A DNA stretch of 64,000 bases from Hanleya hanleyi. Lineage: Eukaryota; Mollusca; Polyplacophora; Lepidopleurida; Hanleyidae. Shown here in pieces: positions 10,336-64,000 of the stretch. The DNA is taken from positions 1 to 64,000 of the forward strand of contig JAVTVY010025082.1 of NCBI GenBank assembly GCA_036873755.1, given 5' to 3'. A program made the translations under genes and the position numbers. The stretch's first letter is position 1. Each line of letters starts with the position of its first letter. A model generated the notes under the pieces. That model was not told the origin of the DNA. It saw only the letters and a list, made by a program, of their open reading frames with translations, and made no database searches.

Positions 10336-12788
10336 GTATTTTGAACCCTGTTAAACCAGAACCCCTTGTCAGAACCAAGATTATAATCTGTTCCCAAGCA
10401 TGGTCGGTTAACACAGGTTTCACTGAATATATAATGCATTTTTTAAGCCATGTAATTCCATGTGCACAGTGTAATCATGTATTTTATGTACCTATACATA
10501 CATGTACATGCCTTGCCTTCTATTGGGGCTGACCAGCCCAGGTCCTGTGATAGGATCTGTGAGCATTTTTCACACGTCCTATTCATCAGCTCTGTGAAGT
10601 TACTGTGCCATCTGTGGATCCATATGATTTTGATTTGATATCATCCAGGATCCCATTACAAAGAAATCAGTTCAGTGATCAACTCAAATCAGGCATTAGT
10701 ATCAATCAACCGGGTGCCATTTTCACAAAACAAGGCTTGGTAGACAGTACAGCATCTCTGGTGTCTGAAATAGCAGTCAGACATACATCAGACATTTGGC
10801 CTTGTTTGAGCAAAAGTGCTAAATCTTGCCTATGTTAAATCATGTTGGATCAAATTCTGAAAAATTACTGATCATTTTGAATATGCTTATTTCAACCCCT
10901 GGAAGTTCCTCATTAAATTTACATGGATTAGACATGCATGGTTTCTGAAATAATAAAGACTATCAGCCAAGAAGTACATGTATCGTGTGTACATGCCAAC
11001 AATGGCTCAACATAAACATTTTTTAACCTTACTGACCAGATATACATGCCCACTCGAGTTTAATTGCTCGTAATTTCCGTTCTTCATTCCGGTGTTGAAC
11101 TGACATAATATCAGTATAGATGTACTATATGTACTACGTTCTGTATCCATACTGGTATAAGGATATGTGAGGGGGCTGTCAAAAAGCTGAACCTTCTGTT
11201 CAGTCTTCGGAACTAGGTATATCCAGGGGAACACTTTGACTTCCTGATTTGGTAACTTGGCTTGATACTTGCAGTTCCGAGTTTCCGATTCCTGAACAGA
11301 GCTTTGAAGAGTTCCAGAACTCGGGTTTCATTCATAAGTTTCTGGATTCAGCCCCTGTACCTGGCCCCAAAATTTGAAAAATTTAGTTAACCTCGAAAAG
11401 ATTCTTGTACTTTATGGTTGCATAACCTATTTAAAAGGTTGCAGTGAATGAGTGAATGAACGAAATACGGTTTAGTGAGGAAGAGTCTGATGCCAAACAG
11501 ACGGAAGAATATAACACCTCTTCTCACATCTTTGCTTATTAAATAACTTATTTCCTACTACATGTATATCAAATTCAATTGTCTTACATATATATAGTAG
11601 GTCCAACATTCATACAGGTCTACATATAATCAGCTATAGTCAGCTTTCATTAGAATTTGATATTATCTTTCGGTTATTGATTCGGACAGTTTTTAATGAG
11701 TACAAAACTGTCATCATCATGCCTCTTCATGATGATGGTTTGACCTGAAGCCCATAGCAATATTCACCATGGATAGCTGTCAGGTCCGTTTATAGTGTAC
11801 ACCAGACTGAGTAATGCGTTTATGGTTTTTGGATTAGATTACCTCCCCCTGGTTAGCTCTCACATTGAAGTTAATAAAATGAATAGATACATTTTTAGAT
11901 TCGTTGAGTGAAGTGGGGTGAGTTTAATGAAACTTTATTAAATTAAACTGAGAGAGGCGTATTTTATGCGATCGAAAAAAAGTTTGCACTCTTCTATTCT
12001 TGCATTACCTCCAGGCAACATGCATGATACATGTAATGATGTAGTTCATGCCAAATTTTGAAGCATGCTGTACACGTAGAACACAATCCCTTGGAAATAA
12101 CTGAAGAGCTAAAATTCACTCTTCTAACAACATTTGGAAGAGTATTTCTCAGCCAGGAAGACTGATTTCGTACTATGCAATGCATAATTGCCATTGATAT
12201 GAAGAGCTGTTTTTTACTCTTCTAAATTTGAATCTAGGAGAGCGATTGGGACTCTCGCTCTTCTTAAACCCCAAGCATTGAATCAGGGATGATGTGTGGA
12301 TGATCCTGGTTGATGTGCGGATGATCCAGGCAGGCTGTTCTATGTACGGTAATGATGATCCAGAATGATGTGGGGCTGATCCAGAATTCATGTGGAAATC
12401 ATCCTCTGGTCAACATAAGGAACCTGTCCGGCATGACTGTTAGAATTACTGGCCTATTCCAGGCCGTTTTTGAACCCATTACAATGGCCCCGAGTTTGGC
12501 CGCCCAATTGGGGTAAATAAAAAAAATCTTACAAATCTCTTATCTGAACATGTTGACACCAATTGTAATGATGCATGCAATTTTGCTAAATATCAAGTTG
12601 TCAAGCAGTGTTATACTCCCAGAGCTTCCGTGTGTTTTGGCAGTCCTGCATCACAGCCTATTTCAATATGCCTTTCCACACTGCATCGCAAATGGTTGCC
12701 CTGAATGGTCGATCAGTTAACAGATCGATTCAACATTGAGTGACTGTATGATGTTATTAAAACCTGTGTTGTTGTTGTTATTTGACAG
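10336..12788. other. Upstream flank or intron of PKN, no exon recognised
   Basis: If the initiator exon is within the window, this stretch is intron. Only short frames are seen. 12290-12400 contains loose repeats of GATGTGCGGATGATCC. I could not place a promoter or first exon. Confidence 0.4.
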
Positions 12789-55310
<42,522 letters not shown>

Positions 55311-58300
55311 ATCATCTTGACTTCCCATCATACTAAGCTTGATTAGTGTTGTGGTATGGGAATATGTACACAACTAATCATGTGAAACATTCTGGTTGTG
55401 CCTGGAGTTGGGGGAAGGTATTCATTGGTTGATTTGAGCAGAGACCTTACCTGCTCGGCATGTTGATTGGCAGAGAAGGAAAAGTGGGAAATGTTAGAAT
55501 TGTGCCAGTTTGTGTCGGACATAATGATTGGCCAAGGAAATCTAACATGTTCTTCCCAGGAGAGATTCAGGTCATCAGGGTCATGTGATATTTGATTCTG
55601 TATTGTGAATTTGGGAGAAATGAACCTACAAGATAGCATAGTTCATCCAATCAAAACCTTCATGCTGAATGTAGTGCAGTTTCAACCAATCAGAATCTGT
55701 GTGACAAAGGTAGTATGATTCAGCAATCTGAACTTGATGTGGATCCACTAATCAGAACCTAGTGTAGATTTGCCTATCAGAACAATTTCCTTAGCCAGGA
55801 ATTTCTGTTAAGTTGGAGATGGTGAAAGTAATGGTGATGACAACGTTCACCAAACTCCTTTTCCTGGTTCCACGATACTGGAGCTACTGTGACAGTCAAA
55901 ACCTCTGCCACCCCATATGTACAGTGTTTCAAGTGCAATTGACAATTCTCTCACATAAATATGAACTATAAAAGCATTACATCGTTTTGTGAAATGTACA
56001 AAGAAATTTGCTCAACATTTTGAGCCCATTTGTATTATCATCCATCCATTTGGCCGATGAACTCGTGATACATAACTGCGCAAGACTGTCACAAGTTCAC
56101 TGGCATCAATAACTATATGAAATGCTTGCTGTAATATAATTTATTTAAACTTCCGACTTTTGCTGTATATCTGAAATTATGAGATGATCCTCTATCTGAT
56201 TGATAAAAAAATGGAAGTATGATATTACCATAGATTGATCAGCATATATGCGTAATGTTTGTATATTTGGTTCTGGCCATTCAGAAGGCATCAATAAGCA
56301 TAAATCTCCAAGCACCACTCAGGTGAAAATCTGATCACTTCAACTCTTCAAATCTCCGCTAGAAAAAATAATTTCCTTGACCAAATTTATCAGAGCAAAA
56401 AGTTATCAGTAAATTATATGAAAGAGCACATTTACAGAACATCATACATTGTTATTCCTGAAATGATAAATCTGAGCAGAATTTGGATTGAATTTGGGGG
56501 GATTGAATGTTAATGGTGATTGGATTAACTTCCATGCTAAGGTGACAAATACCTGGCAAAATAGGTTTGATGTATATTCAGACTGGTCATGGACTGGGGA
56601 TAGGAATATAGAGATGAACATTTATACAAACTGTGCTTCTCCAGAAACATGTATGTACAAGGTACGACAGTCAGTACTTGTTTCATATGGCACTATTTCA
56701 TAAACGCATCCGCTAATATAATTGCGGCTTAAGGTAGTTAAATTTCATAAATTAATATCCTATCAATGCTCTCCCTATTGTTTCATGACTATAGGATCCT
56801 ACTTTCATGAATTAACGTGAGAGAACTTTTCATGAGAACTGTTATGCGTGAATGGAAGGAGACATCAAAGGTAGGGGCTTTGTGGTTGGCTCAGCCGAAT
56901 TACACAACACACCGGTCGAATATCTTTGATGTTTCTGATGTCTTGTCAGTCTGTGGAGCCATAACTCGGGGTAGATAAATGGACTGCTATTTGATATAAA
57001 CCTTGGAACATATGGAGATGTGATCCTCCCCCGGCTATAAGTGCACAGATTTAGAGGCCGCATGTCATAAAGCTATTAAATATTCAAGACCTGGGTTCCA
57101 CAAACATGAAATTAAATTGCAATAAGTAAGATACTATAGAAGCAAAACAATTGGGGAGAGTTGATAGGATAGTAATTTATTCAGATTGGGTAAGTGATGC
57201 ACATATTGCAAAGATTATCGAAATATAGGTACACACATTTATAATATAAATATTGACAGTTCCCTTGTTGTTAAAATTTGCCAGGGAACATGTGTAGAAT
57301 TTATGCTCTAGGAATATATTAGGATATATTTATGGTTTTTGTAACAGATATTACATGAGGAGTACTGATCAGTACCTATCCCAAAACTATCTACCTGGAA
57401 TGCCTAGCATGAGGAGTATCAGAATGTAGGTTTTCGTGCCTGTTAGTGTGTTAGATGATAATCATTGGCACCTGACTTGTCAAATCCTGCAGTATTGCAC
57501 TACCACACAGCAGAAGATTTGTACAATGTTAATATACACCTCAAAATTTCCTCGTCCGATACCATCTTTTCTCTGGTCAGAGATTTTTTACAGCATTTCA
57601 ACTTGGAGAAGTCTATCTCCTCCCCCTTGGAGAAAACACTTTTCGATGTCCTAATATGGGACATGACAATATTACAGAGAGCTCATCCGTTGTAAGGTTC
57701 CTCATGACGTCCTTGAACTACATTAATTTCCATTGATGTCTTGGTCACGCAGCAATGACCTCATTTTGAAAATGGATGTGCGCCGAAATGCCTCCAAACT
57801 CATCAATCTCCTTGCACCTTTATGATCATGTATTTACGTGATTGAAAATATGTCCAACATGCAAGTCACGATGTTGTCTCCCATGAGCTGAAACTGGAAA
57901 CATTCATCGACAAGACATTTAACATAGGAAAATGGACATCAGGAAAGGTCCTATGGAGAACCTATGACCCCTTAGCAGAGCAGATGTTTTTTTCTGTTGT
58001 GAAAATGCTGTACACATGCCTGATCAAAGAACAGATTCAGAGATGAAGATCTTCAGAGTTTTTTGGCTGATTTCAGGCCTTTTCATGCAAACAGTTAAAC
58101 TGACAAATAAAATGTTGACATTTTTATCCACAATGCCCCAATATTACAATAATTCCACTCCTTCAAGATATTTCTGATTTTCATACGAGTGCTAATTAAC
58201 AAACCTGACAGAGGAAGGAACTCATTCACATTACATATCACACAAAATAGTACATTCACCAAGATTGCCAATTCTGTAACTTCGATAAAGCTTCTCAGGA

Positions 58301-58429
58301 ATTCATCATACATGTAAAGAGCCATGGTTAGAACATTGTCATCGCCATGTACTGAAATAGGAGAAAAATCTCAGTTTTGCAGGATAATAATAAAAGCAGC
58401 TAATGGATTTATATATACACCAGTGCATC
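55311..58429 (+). other. PKN 3' UTR and downstream DNA, end not defined
   Basis: No reading frame of interest follows the stop. The first canonical AATAAA is at 58106-58111, with ATTAAA variants at 57075 and 57111, so the poly(A) site cannot be placed by eye. 55420-55760 is unusually rich in ATTGG/CCAAT heptamers in both orientations. Confidence 0.5.
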
Positions 58430-58580
58430 ATGGGATATCTTCCAGCTTTGAACCATTTGATTGGTCAATTCAAATTTTCAAACGGGAACCTTGTATTTTC
58501 ATTGGCTTCTGGCAGACAATTTGAAAATCCAGCCGATCACTGCGTTTCTGTAAAAATTCTTTTTCCTGCTGTTCATATAA
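58430..58580 (+). repeat. Dispersed ATTGG-rich repeat, related to 53400-53530
   Basis: Shares GATATCTTCCA, GATTGGTCAATTCAAATTTTC and GTATTTTCATTGGCTTCTGG with the intron 16 block, in the same order; roughly 70-75 percent similar by eye. Confidence 0.65.
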
Positions 58581-59837
58581 TATAGAATTACATGGTTGTG
58601 TATCTGATTTTATCATCTGATAAATGAACTTGGTACTTCACATAAGCAAAATTGATAAACTTTTCATGCCGTCAATTGTGTTGAGATTAATATGCAAATT
58701 ATATTTTGTATGTAAATGTCTGAAAAGCTCATCGGTTCATCAAAGTGCCTCTCATATTCTTCTTCATTGTGTAAATTGAGAAGCATTATTTAGAGAATTA
58801 TCCAATATGCGTGTAGATTTCAAAGGTCTCTCAGTCTGGGAAAAGAAAGTGTTTAATAAACATGGTCACCAATATAGACAGATGCTATTCAACATCCATA
58901 GATGATATGGTCTATTAACCCATGTAAGGGATATCATAATGGTCTTGACTTGGCTGTTAAATTATTTTCTCCGCATTGGAAAATTTTCTAAGCACATGAT
59001 CAAGATTTCTTTTGAAGACGTTTCATGCTGAATCTATTCATGATTAGGCTCAATAACCTGTTTAAGATTTTTGTTTAAAGCGGAACATGTTGAGAAGTGT
59101 TTGTAAAACAAAAAACTTCTTGCAGCTGAAATGTGTTCAAAATGAACCTCATGTATGCATTCAGAAAAGTGTTTAATTTTAAAGATACAAATTCACAGTG
59201 TATTCGTGAGTAGAGTGATAGGGATGTGTATGATTAACAAATGCTTGCAGGTACGACAAAGCGACTTGAATATTTGATTAGGACGGGATAGCTGACCCCA
59301 CTCTCAGCCTGAACATTTTGAGAGTTTTGGATGTGATTTAAAGCATCTAAGAAGCTTGAAACAGGTAGAATATTTTGCAATAAAATCATCTCACAAGAGC
59401 TATGAAAAAATGGCAATCAACTTAAGTCAAAATTTACCCCTTGTTGCAACAAAAATAACTACTATGTGTGCACAATACTTGGAACTACTGAAGATGGGGA
59501 GAAGGGTACACATTTTTGAATTTCAGAAGACCTTATACACATACCTGAACCATTTCAAGGCACTTCCGTCATAATTGTACATCCCTCCCACTGGTTGCGT
59601 CGCACTCGCCTTGTCACATGCCAGACTCTCTCAAAGTCCATAATATTTTTGGATAGAGTAGCTGCATGAGGGTCTTGTCAAACTTGATCAAAAACCATTC
59701 TGTAATGCACGATATCTGTGTCATGCCTGTGCAGCTATTACAAGCTAATTCGACTCGATTCTGAGCAAGGCATGGAAAATAGATGAAACCGTTCCAATGC
59801 TTCCAATTTTCACTCCCACTAATGGAAGGGGCAAGAT
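58581..59837. other. Downstream DNA, partial MITE near 59085-59205
   Basis: GTGTTCAAAATGAAC, AAAAGTGTTTAA and AAATTCACAGTGTA match the right half of the element at 42931-43166. No gene. Confidence 0.4.
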
Positions 59838-60587
59838 TTAGAGTACTGAGCTCTCCTGCAGACACTTTCACACAACCTCTAGAATTTCTCTTTATAAAGA
59901 TAAAAGTATGCCTTATAGCTATGGTAATGTATATATTTGTTGAAAGCGCATTTCTTAAGGATTCCAAATATATAAACGTATTCATTGTAAATTTGTAGCT
60001 TGTGAAGAAATTTGAATTTTAAAAAATTAATTAAAAAAAAAATTAATTAAAAAAAATGAGTCTTTTTGAATGACTATTTTCAAAAAAGTATTCAACTTAT
60101 CGTAACTTGCATCAACTTTTCCTGTAGAAGACAACTCCCAACAGGAAACATTCTCTGTTTTGTCAATTTTGGTCTCGTTTTGATTCTATTGACATTTAAT
60201 TCGACTTCAAAATTGTGATTTGCTCAATTTTGTTAAGAAATATTCCATCAAATGTCAATAGAAGGAGAACTAAGCCAAAATTGATAAAACTGAGACACCG
60301 ATTCCCTGTTGGAGTTGTCTTCTACAGGAAATGCAAGTTACGATAAGTTGAAGACTTTTTCGAAAATAGCCATTCAAAAAAGAACTAATTTTTTTGTAAT
60401 TAATTTTTTAAAATTCAAATTTCTTCACAAGCTACAGATTTACAATGAACATATTTATATATTTGGATCTTTAAGAACTGCACTTTCAACAAATATATAC
60501 ATTACCATAGCTTTGTGGCATACTGTCCGCTTGATAAAGACAAATTCTAGAGGGCGTGCAGGAGGGCTCAGTATCCTTAACAAGTTT
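59838..60587. mobile_element. Very large foldback palindrome, about 750 bp
   Basis: TACTGAGCTCTCCTGCAG at the left mirrors GTGCAGGAGGGCTCAGTA at the right. Inner pairs: ACATTACCATAGC and its complement, ATTTGTAGCTTGTGAAGAAA / TTTCTTCACAAGCTACAGAT, ATCGTAACTTGCAT / ATGCAAGTTACGAT, GTAGAAGACAACTCC / GGAGTTGTCTTCTAC. The centre is near 60212. Arms are about 360 bp. Confidence 0.9.
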
Positions 60588-61604
60588 GAAATGAGCCTTA
60601 TTCCAACTTCTTCATAAGGAACCATTCATCAGTTGGCACAATTGAGTCTTGTCCATACTTTTGGATGGCTTTTGGGTATTCTAAATGCCACGTCAAATGT
60701 TTGTTGTAAATCACCTGTGCATATTTTAATTTTCAAGTGATCTTACATGCTGTAGTCACATAGTGCTTTATTTAGAGACCGCTACAACATAATACAATTG
60801 TCCATGCCCTCATGTATATTATATATGTTGTAAATGCCATGTTATTATTATTTTTTTTTAAATCAACCAATGTACAAAATTATCTGGGAGTGAGGAAGGA
60901 ATGTTTTGCAAGAATTAACCCGTTCCGAGTGTGTATGTGGCAGCGTAAATCAAAGATGAACATAATGGAACCAGTGTTTCTTTTGATTCCTTTAAAAATT
61001 ATGATTTTAACACTTAAATTGAAGAAAGGTGGAAAGTTGATTTATCAATCAGGTGATAAACCCATCTATCAGGATACTATTCCACATATGTGAGAAGTTT
61101 TGCTTCTGACTAGTTGTTACACATAGGCTTTGGTAGTCCATGATTGGTCACATGATCTGAATGTTCAGGCTCATATTTCTGATTTGAGAAATTGGTCCGA
61201 AATTAACTAGCAATAATCTATGATTCCTCTCCTTTTATATTATAAGTTCGAACTGCTATGTCGAGCAATTATGTCAATAAAACCATGTATTTTACAATTA
61301 ATATATCTTAGTCCTGTTATCATTCAGATGTATATGCCTGTCAGAAGACAAGGTAGAATTATTGTGCTAGTGATTTCTGTCTGACCATCTTGGGGTCAAA
61401 TAGGACCTGATTTATTTTGCAGGAACTGGGTCAATAGTCGGGATCACTGCTAAAGGGCTCCATGAGTGAACAAATGTGGTGTCTGCTTTCACTCCACTTT
61501 AGAGATGTGAATTTTTATACAAATCCATATATAACTTGGACTTGTCAAAAATAGGGCTATTAATTTAGAGCTGAAGGTGGCCTGTCTACTTGCATTTGAA
61601 TAAG
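60588..61604. other. Downstream DNA, no gene recognised
   Basis: TTTTGGATGGCTTTTGGGTA near 60660 and TTTTGGATAGAGTAGC near 59650 look like direct-repeat flanks of the palindrome. No gene. Confidence 0.4.
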
Positions 61605-61775
61605 CCTCAGTCTCTCAGACAGCTTGTCGTAAGAGGCGACTAACTGCAGCTGGGGCGCACCCGTGGGGTTGGGACGCCACCCGTGGAGTTCCGGGGTGTG
61701 AAAGGGAATAGGACCCAAACTTCGTGATATGACTGAAATAAATTTGAAAGTGACAAACCATATTCACTCGCTAAC
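61605..61775 (+). mobile_element. SINE with TAAGAGGCGACTA head, second copy
   Basis: CTCAGACAGCTTGTCGTAAG, AGGCGACTAACTG, GTGTGAAAGGGAATAGGACC and the tail GATATGACTGAAATAAATTTG, TATTCACTCG match 37035-37262. Confidence 0.75.
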
Positions 61776-62561
61776 CTTCTGGGGAAATGTTTTTATTAAG
61801 GTCTAAAGCTTGTACCCTTTCCACGGGCCAATGTTGACCTGTTGGGTCTATTGGACCAGGTATAATACCGAGGAAAAACATGAATGAAAATAGTACTGTT
61901 GCTAGGGTGACTGGTTGTTTATTTAATTGCCTCAGGTACTCCAAAGAAGAGGAGAAGAGTCATCCAGTTTTTCAGCTAATGCAGACAATTTGATCTCTTA
62001 CTTTTGCTGTATTTTGTATCATGAGAACTAGATTATTTGATATCAAAACACCTTACACTTGCCTGATACGTAATATAAAAGATATTACGTAATACTGTTA
62101 GGGTAATCTGTAAACCTTATTACCAATTGCTAGAAAGCCCGTACACCGTTCTTGGGCCTCTTTGTCCAGCGGGTCTCGGCCAATCCCGTAATATCCCATG
62201 TAGGGACAACCCAGGTATTCTCCAGCCAGGAAGATGGAGTGCACGCTTTTGCAAATATCTCCATAAACGGATTGGATATTCCTTGGATTTATGATTTTTT
62301 GCGCTTACAAGATGATTGATTCATATGGTTTACATTTATGTACCAGTCCCTTTTTACCGATTTCTCTCGCCAATTTTCACTGTATGGTTGCTGCAGGGTC
62401 TGGAAAGTAACTGTGGAATGGGACAAGATAGTTTCCTTCAGAGGACAGTTGGCGAATGGGTTATCAGAAATGGAAGAACAAGGGTGATGGCTAAACTGAG
62501 TGCCTGAAACTTTTGGCACTTGAATGAGAATTACAAGCGTCTGGTCCATCATTCATAATTC
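61776..62561. other. Downstream DNA, small hairpin at 62070-62098
   Basis: TACGTAATAT...GATATTACGTA forms a short hairpin. No gene. Confidence 0.4.
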
Positions 62562-62860
62562 AGCCGTCAGTGAGTCCATCCGAATACTTTGGTCGCAAAA
62601 TAAGGAGAACCGTTGACAGAACCTTCATTTTTTGCATGAAGGTGCATTAGGGGATTTACCAGCAAGTTCTGAGCTGACCTATTTTGATGAAAATTTCTGG
62701 TTATTTTTGATGAAAATCGCTTGTGATTCTGACTTGGGCTGTGTCCATCTTAGTATAGGCAGGATTTCAACTTGGGGCGGGGAGATTTTCAAGAGTTCAG
62801 TGCGCGTCAGTCCTAATGCCTACCCTACTTCGTAGGTCCTGTGACGTCAATCACACTGCC
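62562..62860 (-). repeat. Inverted copy of the repeat at 24857-25125
   Basis: Read on the minus strand, it shares GACGTCACAGGACCTACGAAG, TCAGCTCAGAACTTGCTGGT, CCCCTAATGCACC and CAACGGTTCTCCTTATTTTG in the same order. The middle parts differ. Ends not defined. Confidence 0.75.
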
Positions 62861-64000
62861 ATGTAACAGTATTAGCACCAAATTCAAAAGACAATCATAG
62901 TATACATAAACATAGGCTAGTTTCCTACAAGAGAGAAGCGGATATTGAAAGATTACCTATGGCCAAGTGGTCACAATCTATTTTTTGTATAAACCCATTT
63001 ACTACCGAACCATAGCTAAGTTGAACGCAGTTGAGCAACGCTCGTCTTTGACATCAAAAACAAACCTGTCTCATGAACACCAATGCAGATCATCTTTCCA
63101 TGCTGGACGGACCAGAAGAGGTGGAGGATATTCTTTTTTGTCTCGTGATGCTGAAGAATCCCAACTACAAACGTGGCTTCATCAGCTGATGGTCTTACGG
63201 CAGCTGTGTCACCTCGGAGTGGCGCTTTCACTGTCTCAGCATCAAAAATATACTTCCAACTAGGCCTATTTATACACTTAGATGAACGCTGAAGTGGGTT
63301 ATCATAATGGATTGCAAGCGTCAGATCCTGCATTCAATACTCAACCGTCGTCCATAAAAGAATTTCCGCTTCAATACTCGAAATGCCTATTTCGCATGAC
63401 AGCACCGATTTCAAATGTGTATGAAAAAAAAAAACACGATGGTTTCCTACAGGAATTTCCTAGAATCATGTGTCTTACGCCACTATTTTGCAAATAAATA
63501 CCACGAACTGACTGTGAAATTCTGTGAAGTCATGTGACGCAGTCAGTATGTCGGCACCTCTTCCCACTTCCCTTATATGTGTTGTAATGTAATATGGCTG
63601 TAGCGTGAGGCAATCCGACGCAACGTTATGTTCAAGTATTTTGCAAATTAATGTATATCCTCAATTTGCCAATGGACCAGTGAATTTGCCACAAAAGCAG
63701 AATCGGTCTCGTCTCTGTGACACGAGATAGTATATCATCACGAGGCGCAAGAATTCGCTACTTGTACATACGATCAATTTTTTTCGTTGAAAAACTGACC
63801 ACGTACCATTGCATAAGTGCCTATCGCTTGTTACGAAGTGAAAAACATATTTACTGTATTCCACAATCTGTCTCACTGCCCATGCGCCAATCCCATTATG
63901 CAACGAACTCCACTCGCTAGCTTCACTCTTCGTGCAAGATAGACGTGTCTACTCAGAGCCTCGTGTTATCGAATATTTGTGTGCTTATCCATGCAGAATG
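62861..64000. other. Window end, no gene recognised
   Basis: Frames of 98 and 105 codons overlap on opposite strands at 62967-63333 without a recognisable domain. I see no exon with clear homology. Confidence 0.35.

Noticed and set aside
62967..63333. Overlapping 98- and 105-codon frames near the window end
   Set aside because: On opposite strands, without recognisable domain or splice context; not supported as a gene.

Overview
The window is animal genomic DNA. It holds one large, many-exon gene embedded in repeat-dense, AT-rich introns and flanks. No reading frame exceeds about 180 codons, splice sites follow GT-AG throughout, and many elements end in a tail with CACTCACTCACTC. The tail, frequent TACATGTA-type palindromes, a 5S-rRNA-derived SINE and tRNA-SINEs suggest a mollusc (gastropod or bivalve). 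That assignment is inference from repeat style, not from a marker gene.

The gene, on the + strand from 12789 to 55310, is a protein kinase N (PKN/PRK) orthologue. Twenty coding exons join in phase to 990 residues plus a stop: three HR1 coiled-coil repeats (exons 1-5), a C2-like domain (exons 5-9), a proline-containing linker (exons 10-12) and an AGC kinase domain with C-terminal tail (exons 13-20). Only the short initiator exon upstream of 12789 was not found. Intron 1 spans 19 kb.

Region by region: 1-12788 is upstream DNA with MITEs, a composite element with 444-bp direct repeats, a segmental duplication with 53-bp tandem arrays, and a 946-bp transposon. 13108-32204 (intron 1) holds foldback elements, a mutually inverted pair with 9-bp target duplications, a 2.5-kb element carrying eight copies of a 14-mer, a second copy of the 946-bp transposon, and two tandem arrays. 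32303-55151 holds the remaining exons, with a THAP-bearing Kolobok-like element, several MITEs, SINEs and a nested foldback with 145-bp tandem repeats in the introns. 55311-64000 is 3'UTR/downstream DNA with another large palindrome and dispersed repeats, and no gene I recognise.

Most of the novelty is in the mobile DNA. Several non-autonomous families show exact target-site duplications (4, 5, 6, 7 or 9 bp), and there are two filled/empty-site comparisons inside the window. None appears to encode an intact transposase. The only coding traces are a decayed THAP domain and one uncertain 88-codon frame.
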